Positions 9,488-18,258 of a stretch of 53,402 nucleotides of DNA are shown here, one piece after another. The translations under genes were made by a program, and so were the position numbers. Source of the stretch: Acidobacteriota bacterium (GTDB lineage Bacteria > Acidobacteriota > Terriglobia > Bryobacterales > Bryobacteraceae); the NCBI GenBank assembly GCA_026393985.1, contig JAPKZB010000053.1, forward strand, positions 1 through 53,402. The letters run 5' to 3'. How positions within the stretch are numbered: position 1 is the stretch's first letter; each line of letters opens with the position of its first letter. The notes under the pieces are model-generated. The model made no database searches. It was given only the letters and a program-made list of their open reading frames with translations, and was not told the origin of the DNA.

Positions 9488-11455
9488 TCAGCGAAACAAC
9501 GCCGTTAAGGCATCAGCAAACAGGCGCATCCCGTGGGCATCCGGATGGTTGATCGCATTCAACAGCAGGGTGCTGTAGGGAATGCCCTGCCGCCATAGCC
9601 GCCCGTAGCGGAGCGAAGCATCGGCCAGCGGTACCCCGTGCCGGGCGGTGAACTGCCGCAAACCGGCAACGTAGGGGCGCGGGTCGGCATCGATCTCCCG
9701 TTCGCGGGTAAAGTCCATCCGCTGCGGCTGCACGTAGTGCGGCGTCAGAATGATCCACGCCGCGCCGATGGCCTCGAAGTCGGCCAGCAGTTTGCTATAG
9801 CGCTCCTCGACGCGGGCCGGGGTAAGGTTCGAATCATTGACGAACTCGGAGACGATGAGATCCGGCTTCAGCGCCAGTACCTTCTCCTGATAGTTATGGG
9901 CGCTGCCGGGCGGCTCGGCCAAGTAGCTGCTCGTATTCCTGCCGCCCCAGGCTTCGGTGATCATCTCGATGCGCGCCCGCGGAAACTGCTGCCGGAGCCG
10001 TACAGCGAGCTGCTCCTGCCAGCGCTGCGTGGCCCGGTTGGGCAGGTAACTGGCGTCGGTGACGCTATCGCCCCAGGCGAGAATGCGCAGCGTCTCGCCG
10101 GTTTCCAGGCGCCGCACCAGGCGCGCGATCACCGGATGGCGCTCCCCGCGGGGCGGCTCCGGATAGGCCGTTTCGAGAATCGGAAACAGATGGTCGGCCG
10201 TGAGCCGTTCGATGGCGCGGGGCACGAAGACGTTGCCGAGCAGGCGGTCGCCGGGCGCGAGCGGGGCGGGCGCGGGCGCGGCGGCGCGCGGCGGGCCGGG
10301 GCGCAGAGCCAGGCGACCCGCGGCCGTCAGCACCACGGCGTCCAGCCGCATCTCCGCGTGGCGATAGGTAGCGTAGACGGGCTGCTCGGCGCCGATCCGG
10401 CCGCCCGCCAGGCGCCCGAAGGTTCCCCAGACAGGATCGAGCTCATAGTCGACACCGGCTGTAAAGAGCGCGGCGTCGGGCGCGGGGCCGGCGCGCAGGG
10501 CGAAGCTGGTCGGATCGAGCAGATAAGCGCTCGTCGTCTCCTGCGCGCGCACCCCAACGAGCCGCGCGCCGCGGGCCCAGCCGCCGGCCTGCGGATTGAA
10601 AACCGGCAGTGCATCGTGCCTCTCGGCGGTAACGCTGCGGATCAGAGGCGGGGCCACCGCCAGCGTCTCGGCGGGCACGCCGGGGCGAGACACCCGGACG
10701 GCCCAGTCGCCGGCAACGCCGAAGGTGGTAGGCGCGGCTTCGATTTCGGCCAGCGTATCGGCCAGGATGAAGTTGTCGAAGTAGATCGTATCCACGGAAG
10801 CCCGGTGGGGACTGCGATGGATTCCGGGCTGGCAGAAGTAGACCGCCTCCGGCCCCTTTGTCTTCAGCGCCTGATCGAGTACCATTTGCCCGTCGAACCA
10901 GAGACGGACGTGGCCCTTGGTCTCGTCCTCGGACCAGCGAATGTGCATCGCGAGCCGGTGCCACTGGCCGGGCGTGAACTCCGCCTGCCAGTGGGTGCCG
11001 TTGCGGCCCAGGTTCCCCGTGCCGTACTTGATCAGCGCCTTACCGTTTTCGCCTGGCTCCACCCACCAGGTCATGACGTTATTGTACCGGGGCGGCGGGT
11101 TGCCCTCCCAGTAGAAAAAGTTATCGCGGTCCAGCGGCGCCTGAGGCATGTAGAGCGAGAGGGCGAGATAGGTATCCGAGCCATCTTCTACGGTGACGCG
11201 CGGACCGCCCAGTTGGACGCGGAGTTGGCGATCGTTGAAGACATCGTCCGGGTGAATCGTCATCCGGACGGCGTAGCGGCCTTCGTGGACGATGTCGGAG
11301 ACAACCTGTACGTTGCGCGGCGTCGCGTTCTGGCCGCGGGTGCCGGTCTGCGTCCACTGGCTCAGATCCCCGGTTTCGAAATCGGCGCGGAAGAGAACGC
11401 GGCCCACCGCCGGGGCGGCGAGCCAGAGCAGGAGCAGCAGAGAGCGCAGCGGCAT
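9488..11455 (-). CDS. Secreted two-domain protein: heparin-lyase-like N-terminus and SGNH hydrolase C-terminus
   Basis: Predicted 655 residues. GAGGA lies directly against an upstream ATG, so the second ATG, six bases further on (MPLRSLLLLLWLAAPAVG, signal peptide), is preferred. Residues about 20-235 look like a polysaccharide lyase/heparin lyase I jelly-roll (VLFRADFETGDLSQW at the start, YNNVMTWWVEPG, YFDNFILAD at the end). Residues about 455-655 are an SGNH esterase: GDSVTD (Ser about 464), EAWGGRNTS, SEFVNDSN and a terminal NHPDAHG block. The combination suggests binding or cutting a polysaccharide and removing acyl groups. It begins nine bases after the TonB receptor stop, so the two are one operon. 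Confidence 0.8.
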   Translation of the reverse strand: MPLRSLLLLLWLAAPAVGRVLFRADFETGDLSQWTQTGTRGQNATPRNVQVVSDIVHEGRYAVRMTIHPDDVFNDRQLRVQLGGPRVTVEDGSDTYLALSLYMPQAPLDRDNFFYWEGNPPPRYNNVMTWWVEPGENGKALIKYGTGNLGRNGTHWQAEFTPGQWHRLAMHIRWSEDETKGHVRLWFDGQMVLDQALKTKGPEAVYFCQPGIHRSPHRASVDTIYFDNFILADTLAEIEAAPTTFGVAGDWAVRVSRPGVPAETLAVAPPLIRSVTAERHDALPVFNPQAGGWARGARLVGVRAQETTSAYLLDPTSFALRAGPAPDAALFTAGVDYELDPVWGTFGRLAGGRIGAEQPVYATYRHAEMRLDAVVLTAAGRLALRPGPPRAAAPAPAPLAPGDRLLGNVFVPRAIERLTADHLFPILETAYPEPPRGERHPVIARLVRRLETGETLRILAWGDSVTDASYLPNRATQRWQEQLAVRLRQQFPRARIEMITEAWGGRNTSSYLAEPPGSAHNYQEKVLALKPDLIVSEFVNDSNLTPARVEERYSKLLADFEAIGAAWIILTPHYVQPQRMDFTREREIDADPRPYVAGLRQFTARHGVPLADASLRYGRLWRQGIPYSTLLLNAINHPDAHGMRLFADALTALFR

Positions 11456-11464
11456 GGCCATTCC

Positions 11465-14400
11465 TCAGAACATGTACTTCAGCGCGAACTGCACGCGCCG
11501 CGGGTCGGCGGCGCTGGTGATGCGGCCCGCGGCGGGCGTACCGATCGCGGTGCTGGGCACGCCGAAGTTGGCGGTGTTAGTGGCGTTGAACGCCTCGGCA
11601 CGGAACTGCAGCGAATGGCTCTCCCAGGGCATGGCGAACGACCGGCTCACCATCAGATCCAGGTTCTTCGTGCCCGGCCCGTAGATGAGATTGCGGCCGG
11701 CGTTGCCGATGGTACCCGGGGCGTTGGCGATGAAGGCGGTGAGGTCGAACCAGCGATCGATCGTTCGCTCACCCGCGGGGAGATTGGGATTTCGCACCCA
11801 GTCGCCGCGGACGGCGCCGCCCAGGTTCTGGTTGTTCACGTTGATCGAATGGGTAATCGGCATGCCGGAGTAGAAGGCGACGATGGCGCCCACCTGCCAG
11901 CCGCCGAGCAGCCAGTTGCCGGCACCGGATTCAAAACGCCCCTTGCCCTTGCCGAAGGGCAGTTCGTACACGGAGGAAAGGTTATAGGCCAGGCGGCGGT
12001 CGAGCGTCGAGTTACCACGCTCGCGGCGCATATCATAGGGCGTGACGACGCCGGTCGAGCCGTCGAGCAGGTCTTCGTTGTTGTAGTCGATGTTGTGGCT
12101 CCAGGTGAAGGAACTCAGGAAGGTGAAGCCTTTGGCGAAGCGCTTTTCGAGTTTGACAGCCAACGAATTGTAGCTCGAATTCTGTCCGGTTTGCGCGTAG
12201 CTGACGGCGTTAAACTCGGGCCGGATCAGGCGGAGATTCGAGGCCACGGTGGCGGAAGGCGTCCGGGGCAGATTGATGTTCTGGCTCCAGGCGAGGAAGC
12301 TGCCCTTGGTGCCGTTGTAGCCGACGGTGAGCAGGATGTCGAGCGGCAGGGTGCGCTGCACGTCGAAGAACCACTGGTAGGCGAGTAGGTTCTCGCGGAA
12401 ATCGGGGAAGACAGAGATGCCGGACCCGCGGGGAATCGTTGTGCCGAAGGTGATCTGCGGGAAGCCCTGCTGCACGTAAATGTTGGTGGTTTCAAAGGCC
12501 TGCTGAATGGCGATTTCGGTGGCGCGCGGGGCGCCGGGGACGAAGTTGGCGTTATCGGTGCCGAGGTTGTTCGGCTCGCCGTAGAAGAAGCCGCCGCCCG
12601 AACGGATCACCGTCTTCGGCGTCAGGCTCCAGGCGAAGCCGAGGCGCGGGGCGTAGTTATTCAGGTCGTTCTTGCAGTCGCAGGAACCGGCCTTCGGGAA
12701 GGTGATCTTCTCGTCGGCGAGGTTGGCCACGTTGACGCCGGCAAAGAGGTAGCGGGAGACGCCCTGACGGTCGGGATCCGGGAAAGTGGCCTTGTAGATG
12801 ACCTCGTAGCGGAGGCCGAAGTTGATTGTCAGCGTGCGGGAGATCTTCCAGTCGTCCTGGACATAAATGCCCCAATACTTGTTGTTGATGTCTTCGCCCT
12901 GGTTGGTGCCGTAGCTGCCGCCGGAGACCCAGCCGAGGACCATGTCGGCGAAGCCGTTGCCCGTGTTGGCGCGGCTGGCGCCCACGTTGGGGCTCTGCGA
13001 GGTGAAGCGGCCGTCAAAGGCGAACTGCCCGCGGCGGAAGCGGGAGGCGTTGCGGAACTGGTTGGTGTGGCGGTACTCGCCGCCGAACTTGATGCTGTGC
13101 TTGCCACGCTGAATGACGGTGCCGTTGTTCAACAGATAGGTGTTGATGTTATTCACATTGGGCCAGAAGCTGCGCGGACCCATTTCGGCGAAGCCCGAAG
13201 GAGAGAAGCGGGTCCAGCCGTTGTTCTTGAACCCGTCATTGAGATAGTCGGCCGGGGCGTTTTTGATGCCGAGCTTGGGATTATCCCAGGCGTCGTAAGG
13301 GATATCGAGAATCGTGTTGAACTGCGTCCACCCGAAGCGCAGATCGTTGAAGATGGAGGGGCTGATCGTGGAGGTGAGAGAGCTGGCGAGGTTGTTCCCG
13401 CGCAGGACTACCGACTGGCCTTGGCCGCCGGCGGCGGGGAAAGGCAGCACGCCGTTCTCGAGGCGGTCCTGGTTGCGGCGGCTGAAGCGGGCGAAGAAGC
13501 GGTGGTTGGCGCTCACATTGTGATCGCCGCGGAAGTCATACTGGTCGGCGTCGTCCGAGTCTGAAGGGCTGAAGAAGTAGTTATTCGGGGCGTTGTCGAG
13601 GCCGGGGATGTTCGACACCGGGTAGAGCGAGAGAATCCGACCGACCACGGGATCGAGCCGGGAGCGGGGGATGACGTTGTTCGGGAACTGCAGGCGCGCG
13701 GCGGTTGCGCCCGTGCCGGTGAGCGTCAGCGGGTCGAAGACGTTGCGGCGGATGGCCGGCTGCTGGCTGAAGTCGAAGCGCTCGACAAGATCGCGGCTCG
13801 GCACCGAGGAGACAAACGAGCGTCCGGTGCGGATGCGGGTCCCCTGGTAGGAGCCGAAGAAGAAGGTGCGGTTCTTGATGGCGGGACCGCCGAAGGTAGC
13901 GCCGAACTGGTTCTGCCGGTAGGTGGGCTTCTTCGCGCCGGAGGCGTTGGCGAAGAAGTTGGCGCCGTCGAGCTTTTCGTTGCGGAGGAACTCGTAAACA
14001 GAGCCGTGGAGTTCGTTGGTACCGGACTTGGTGGAGACGAGCACCTTGGCGCCGGCGCGGTAGCCGTACTCGGCGCTCATGTTGTTGGTGACGACCTTGA
14101 ATTCGGTGACGGCATCGACGGGCGGCTTCACGGCCTGCGCTTCAAAGCCGAGTTGGCCGCCGGAGGTGCGCGAAGAGTTGTCGTTGCCGTCGAGCAGCAC
14201 ATTGTTTTGCGCAATCTGCATGCCCACCGCGGCGAAGGCGCCTTCGGTGCGCGCGCGGGAGCCGGCCGCGAGATTGCCGCCGGGCAGCACGCCGGTGGTG
14301 AACAGAGCCAGTTGCAAGTAGTTGCGGCCGTTGAGGGGCATCTCGAGGATGCGCTTGGAGTCAATCACCTGGCCCACTTCGCTTGTCTCGGAGTTGATCA

Positions 14401-14752
14401 GCACAGCCGAGGCGGAGACGTTGATGGATTCGACCACCGAGCCGGGCTTGAGTTCGAAGTCGAGGCGGGCGGTTTGCCCGGTCTCGAGGCGCACTTCGTT
14501 GACCTTCTGCGAGGCGAAGCCCTGGCTGGCGGCCTCGACGCGGTAGGCTCCCGGAGGCAGCAGGGGAACGGTGTAGATACCCTCGGCGTTGGTCGTGGCC
14601 GTGCGAGCGGTCTGCGTGGCGAGATTGGTGATGGTGACGGTGGCGCCGGAGATGGCGGCCTTTGAAGCGTCGGTTACCACCCCCTGCATGGCGGAATTTT
14701 GAGCGAGCGCAAGGGAAGCCGCAAGAACCAGCGAGAGAGCGAGACGAAACAT
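11465..14752 (-). CDS. Oar-type TonB-dependent receptor, second copy
   Basis: Predicted 1095 residues from MFRLALSLVLAASLALAQ, a clear signal peptide; the open frame continues upstream but that part runs across the divergent esterase gene and is not coding. Domains match the first receptor: regulatory beta-sandwich (MQGVVTDASKAAISGATVTI), plug with LEMPLNGRNYLQLALFTTGV and DGNDNSSRTSGG, then the barrel ending in RVQFALKYMF. It is transcribed with the lyase-like/SGNH gene, which suggests uptake of that enzyme's products. It is divergent from the esterase gene, with only 78 bases between the starts, which must hold both promoters. Confidence 0.9.
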   Translation of the reverse strand: MFRLALSLVLAASLALAQNSAMQGVVTDASKAAISGATVTITNLATQTARTATTNAEGIYTVPLLPPGAYRVEAASQGFASQKVNEVRLETGQTARLDFELKPGSVVESINVSASAVLINSETSEVGQVIDSKRILEMPLNGRNYLQLALFTTGVLPGGNLAAGSRARTEGAFAAVGMQIAQNNVLLDGNDNSSRTSGGQLGFEAQAVKPPVDAVTEFKVVTNNMSAEYGYRAGAKVLVSTKSGTNELHGSVYEFLRNEKLDGANFFANASGAKKPTYRQNQFGATFGGPAIKNRTFFFGSYQGTRIRTGRSFVSSVPSRDLVERFDFSQQPAIRRNVFDPLTLTGTGATAARLQFPNNVIPRSRLDPVVGRILSLYPVSNIPGLDNAPNNYFFSPSDSDDADQYDFRGDHNVSANHRFFARFSRRNQDRLENGVLPFPAAGGQGQSVVLRGNNLASSLTSTISPSIFNDLRFGWTQFNTILDIPYDAWDNPKLGIKNAPADYLNDGFKNNGWTRFSPSGFAEMGPRSFWPNVNNINTYLLNNGTVIQRGKHSIKFGGEYRHTNQFRNASRFRRGQFAFDGRFTSQSPNVGASRANTGNGFADMVLGWVSGGSYGTNQGEDINNKYWGIYVQDDWKISRTLTINFGLRYEVIYKATFPDPDRQGVSRYLFAGVNVANLADEKITFPKAGSCDCKNDLNNYAPRLGFAWSLTPKTVIRSGGGFFYGEPNNLGTDNANFVPGAPRATEIAIQQAFETTNIYVQQGFPQITFGTTIPRGSGISVFPDFRENLLAYQWFFDVQRTLPLDILLTVGYNGTKGSFLAWSQNINLPRTPSATVASNLRLIRPEFNAVSYAQTGQNSSYNSLAVKLEKRFAKGFTFLSSFTWSHNIDYNNEDLLDGSTGVVTPYDMRRERGNSTLDRRLAYNLSSVYELPFGKGKGRFESGAGNWLLGGWQVGAIVAFYSGMPITHSINVNNQNLGGAVRGDWVRNPNLPAGERTIDRWFDLTAFIANAPGTIGNAGRNLIYGPGTKNLDLMVSRSFAMPWESHSLQFRAEAFNATNTANFGVPSTAIGTPAAGRITSAADPRRVQFALKYMF

Positions 14753-14830
14753 AAAGGTGAGTCTATCAAACAGGGTAGAACTCACCGGTCGGCCCAAGCA
14801 GGCTGCGGCGGCCTGTGGCAGTATCTTAGG

Positions 14831-16453
14831 GTGAGACTTCTCCTGGCAGCCGCATCCGCTATCGCCCTGTTCGGGCAGATTCCAACGACGGATACAAAGT
14901 TCACCGCCCCGTCGTTCGCCACGCTCGAGGAATGGAAGGCCCGCCGGGCCGACCTGCAGAAGCAGGTGCGCGCGGCCGCCGGCCTGCTCCCCTTCCCCGT
15001 CCGCAATCCGCTCAACGCCCAGGTTTTCGGCCGCATCGCCTACGCCGACTACTCGATTGAAAAGGTCTATATTGAAACGCTGCCCGGCTTCTATCTGGCC
15101 GGCAACCTCTACCGCCCCGTCGGCAAGAAGGGCCCGTTCCCCGGCATGCTGGCGCCGCATGGGCACGCGCAATACGGGCGCCTGGCCGACGACGAACTCT
15201 TCTCGGTGCCATCGCGCGGCATCAACCATGCGCGGCAGGGCTACGTCGTCTTCGCCTACGACATGATCGGCTATAACGACACCGTGCAGCTGCCGCACGT
15301 CTTCGGCACCACGCCGCGCGAGCAGCTATGGAGCTTCGGCCCGCTTGGCCTGCAGACCTGGAACTCAGTGCGCGCCCTCGACTTTCTCGAGTCGCTGCCG
15401 GATGTCGATAAAAACCGGCTGCTTGTCACCGGCGAATCCGGCGGCGGCACGCAGACCTTTATGCTCTGCGCCGTTGACGACCGCCCCAAGTGGTCCGCCC
15501 CGGTTAACATGATCTCGCTGATCATGCAGGGCGGCTCCCCGTGCGAGAACGCCCCGAGCCTCCGCGTCGGCACCAACAACGTCGAGATTGCGGCGCTCAT
15601 GGCGCCCAAGCCCATGCTGATGGTGGCCGCCACGGGCGACTGGACGCGCAACACCCCGCGGGAGGAGTACCCCGCCATGAAGAAGATCTACGATCTCTAC
15701 GATGCCGGTTCGCAGGTGGAGACCGTGCAGATCGACGCGCCGCACAACTACAACAAAGCGAGCCGGGAGCAGGTCTATCGGTTCTTCGGCAAGCACGTGC
15801 TGGGCGAAACGGACCTGAGTAAGTTCGGCGAGAAGCGGATCCGGCAGGAGAAGCTGCAGGATATGCTCGCCTTCCATGGCCGGCCCCTGCCGCCGAACGC
15901 CCTCGACCTGCGGGGCCTGTTCGCGCAGTGGGTGAAGTCGGCCGACGCGCAGAACGCCGCCGAGCGGGACGTCAAGGCCATCCGCGAGCGGCTCGCCGTG
16001 GCGCTCGGGGTGCAATGGCCGCGGCGCGTGGAAGCCGCGCCCGGGGCCTTCACGAAAGGCAAAGGCGGCGCCGTGCTCGCCATCGGCACGGCCGGCCCCA
16101 GCGATGGACGCAGCGAGCTGCGTGTCGACCTGCGGCCCGACTCTCCGGCGGCGGCGCTCGAAACCCGCTACTATCTCACCTTCAACCGCAGCGACGACGC
16201 CCGGCGCGTGCAGGACATCGTCAACGCCGTCGCCTGGCTCCGGCAGCAGGGCGAGACCACGATCACGATCAAAGCCGCGGGCAAGGCCGCCGTGCTGGCG
16301 ACCTTCGCCGCCGCGGTACTGGAACAGCCGGTGAAGCTGGACGCCCCGTTGGGATCGTTTCGCGGAACCGATGAGGAGATGATCGCCAACTGCTTCGTCC
16401 CCGGCCTACAGAAGGCGGGCGGCATCCAGGCGGCGCTGCGGCTGCTGCAATGA
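14831..16453 (+). CDS. Secreted acetylxylan-esterase-like alpha/beta hydrolase
   Basis: Predicted 540 residues from a GTG start that opens directly onto a signal peptide (RLLLAAASAIALFGQ). Upstream codons in frame overlap the divergent receptor gene and are not used. The nucleophile elbow is GESGGG (Ser about 203), typical of the Acidobacterial alpha/beta hydrolases related to acetyl xylan esterase; the DAPHNYNK segment near residue 315 probably carries the catalytic His. The last 150 residues form a less conserved C-terminal domain. Its place beside a receptor and a deacetylating SGNH enzyme fits plant or microbial polysaccharide de-esterification. The substrate is inferred. Confidence 0.8.
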   Translation: MRLLLAAASAIALFGQIPTTDTKFTAPSFATLEEWKARRADLQKQVRAAAGLLPFPVRNPLNAQVFGRIAYADYSIEKVYIETLPGFYLAGNLYRPVGKKGPFPGMLAPHGHAQYGRLADDELFSVPSRGINHARQGYVVFAYDMIGYNDTVQLPHVFGTTPREQLWSFGPLGLQTWNSVRALDFLESLPDVDKNRLLVTGESGGGTQTFMLCAVDDRPKWSAPVNMISLIMQGGSPCENAPSLRVGTNNVEIAALMAPKPMLMVAATGDWTRNTPREEYPAMKKIYDLYDAGSQVETVQIDAPHNYNKASREQVYRFFGKHVLGETDLSKFGEKRIRQEKLQDMLAFHGRPLPPNALDLRGLFAQWVKSADAQNAAERDVKAIRERLAVALGVQWPRRVEAAPGAFTKGKGGAVLAIGTAGPSDGRSELRVDLRPDSPAAALETRYYLTFNRSDDARRVQDIVNAVAWLRQQGETTITIKAAGKAAVLATFAAAVLEQPVKLDAPLGSFRGTDEEMIANCFVPGLQKAGGIQAALRLLQ

Positions 16454-16463
16454 GGATGTTGCG

Positions 16464-17192
16464 ATGAAGCGGGTGGCCGTCGTCACCGGCGCCTCGGCCG
16501 GACTGGGCGCGGAGTTCGCGCGGCAGTTGCGGGAGCGGGGATACGAACTGATCTTGGCAGCCCGCCGGGCGGACCGGCTGGCTGTGATGGAGGGCGAGCG
16601 CTGGGTGGCGGACCTGAGTGTGGAGTCCGAACTTGAGCTGCTCGCCGAGTACCTCGAAAGCCGTGACGACATTGCCCTGCTCGTCAACAACGCCGGCTTC
16701 GGTACGCAGGGCCGGTTCGCGGAAACGGCTCTCGACGCCCAGATGGCGATGCACCGGCTGCATGTGCTGGCGACGGTACGGTTGACGCGGGCCGTGCTGC
16801 CGGGGATGATCCGGCGGGGAAGCGGGGCCATCGTCAATGTGAGTTCGGTAGCCGGTTTCGCGCGGTCGGCCAACAACGTGAGTTACTGCGCGACGAAGGC
16901 CTGGCTGAACGCGTTCAGCGAAGGGCTATGGCTGGAGCTGCAAGGCACTGGGGTGACGGTGCAGGCGCTGTGTCCCGGGTTCACCTACACGGAGTTCCAC
17001 GATGTGATGGGTGTCGACCGGGCGAAGCATCCGCGCTGGATGTGGCTCACGGCCGGGTTCGTGGTCGGGGAGTCGCTGCGGAACTTGCGTAAGCTCTACG
17101 TGGTGCCCGATTGGAAGTACCAGCTCTTTGTCGCGCTGTGGACTAAGCTGCCGGCGTGGCTGCGACTGCGGGCGCAGCTCCGGCGCGGATGA
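16464..17192 (+). CDS. Short-chain dehydrogenase/reductase (SDR), classical type
   Basis: Predicted 242 residues. It has the Rossmann nucleotide motif TGASAGLG at residues 8-15, the NNAGFG motif, and the catalytic Ser (NVSSVAG) and YCATK (Tyr141, Lys145). Arg residues after the second strand (AARRADRL) suggest NADP(H) preference. PGFTYTEFHD is typical of the DltE/YqjQ-like SDR group that acts on fatty or ketone substrates; the true substrate is unknown. A possible ribosome-binding site, GAGG, overlaps the esterase stop, and the gap is ten bases, so it is likely co-transcribed with the esterase. Confidence 0.85.
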   Translation: MKRVAVVTGASAGLGAEFARQLRERGYELILAARRADRLAVMEGERWVADLSVESELELLAEYLESRDDIALLVNNAGFGTQGRFAETALDAQMAMHRLHVLATVRLTRAVLPGMIRRGSGAIVNVSSVAGFARSANNVSYCATKAWLNAFSEGLWLELQGTGVTVQALCPGFTYTEFHDVMGVDRAKHPRWMWLTAGFVVGESLRNLRKLYVVPDWKYQLFVALWTKLPAWLRLRAQLRRG

Positions 17193-17203
17193 CCAGGGCC
17201 GCG

Positions 17204-18207
17204 TTAGTTCTTCTTGACGCGATGGGGCTGCGCCAGCTTCGCAAACTCCTTGGCGACGGTCACCGCACCCGCCGGACGGCTACGCACCGCTCCTGTTCTG
17301 GTGACGGAGAGCATAAGGGGATTCGCACGCGAAAACTTACCGGGCCTCGAGCACGACTTCGGCGAGCTGAGCATCATCCATTCCGCGAACGTTCCATTAG
17401 CGGAACTCCTTCTGCCGCCCCAACTCCGCCTACAGCAGGCGACCGGCGAAGTGTTGCGCACGCCCCCCATCGATAGACATTGACTCCGGCGCATCCTGAC
17501 TGGCGTTGGGAGTCAACGGGCCAGCCACCTGGTCCACCAGCTTCTGACCTGGGAGCGATAAGTCCCTTCCCTTCGCGAAACTCTTCGACGGCACGGCATC
17601 GCCCCCCGCCATCGGCAAAGCCAGTGACGGCGTCGAGAGGCACGGCGAAGTTCAAGTTCTGGCCCCTGCCGAAGCGCTGCCACCACCAGCGCCACCGCCT
17701 CCCCCTTCCCCTTCCGATCAAGAAGCACGCCGCCGCTCGAACCGGGCAAGGCGGGGGCCGTAAACCACATCAGCCGGTATCCCGTCCCTGCTCCCGGCAG
17801 CTCATCGGCAGCGCGCACCCCGAAACCACGGCGTTCGAGACGGACCCCCGCAAACCGGGTGGATTCTCAATCAGCGTCAACGGATCGCCGAAGGTCACTT
17901 TTCCCGCATCGGCCAAGGGCGGCACCGGCAAACAGAGAGCGGCAATCCGAATAGCCGCCACTTTCCGCCGGCTATCAACCCCCAGGAGTTGCCCGTTGTC
18001 AAGAACCTCGCCGTTCCGAAAGCGGACAACTAAGGAGCGCTCTTGCCGCACCAAATACCAGACCCCCGTCGTCCCGAACAACCGTCGCCGTCCTACTGCC
18101 CACCATCCCTCGTTGGTTCGGCTTCCCACCAGAGGGACGGCCGGGAAGAAAGCCACGCACTCAAAAATCCGGAGAGCCGTTAGCACCCCGTCCAACACCC
18201 CAGTCAC
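17204..18207 (-). pseudogene. Frameshifted trypsin-like serine protease (S1 family) remnant
   Basis: No single frame is long, but consecutive pieces in different frames form one protease. From 18207 downward, one frame gives VAAIRIAALCLPVPPLADA, GDPLTLIENPPGLRGSVS and VVSG, the usual domain before the nucleophile. Near 17810 the reading moves to a second frame with TAPALPGSSGGVLLD (GSSGG at about 17731-17745, the catalytic Ser) and EAVALVVAALRQG. It then returns to the first frame near 17675 for QNLNFAVPLDAV, the hallmark C-terminal strand. A third frame gives KLVDQVAGPLTPNAS, and the tail ends VTVAKEFAKLAQP. At least three frameshifts make it a decayed gene. The catalytic His region was not found. 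Confidence 0.7.
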
Positions 18208-18258
18208 TCAACGTCCGCCCGGCGCCAACATCGTCCCCGTTTTCCATATGATAGGGTC

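Noticed and set aside
9440-9490. Possible tRNA T-arm (GGTTCGA on the minus strand)
   Set aside because: No acceptor stem, anticodon arm or CCA-side pairing can be drawn around it.
9638-12388. A 916-codon open frame on the plus strand
   Set aside because: It is antisense to the lyase/SGNH and receptor genes, whose domains are clear. Long antisense frames are expected at this GC content.
14753-15298. Upstream extension of the second TonB receptor by about 180 codons
   Set aside because: The extension is antisense to the esterase gene, and a clear signal peptide begins at 14752.
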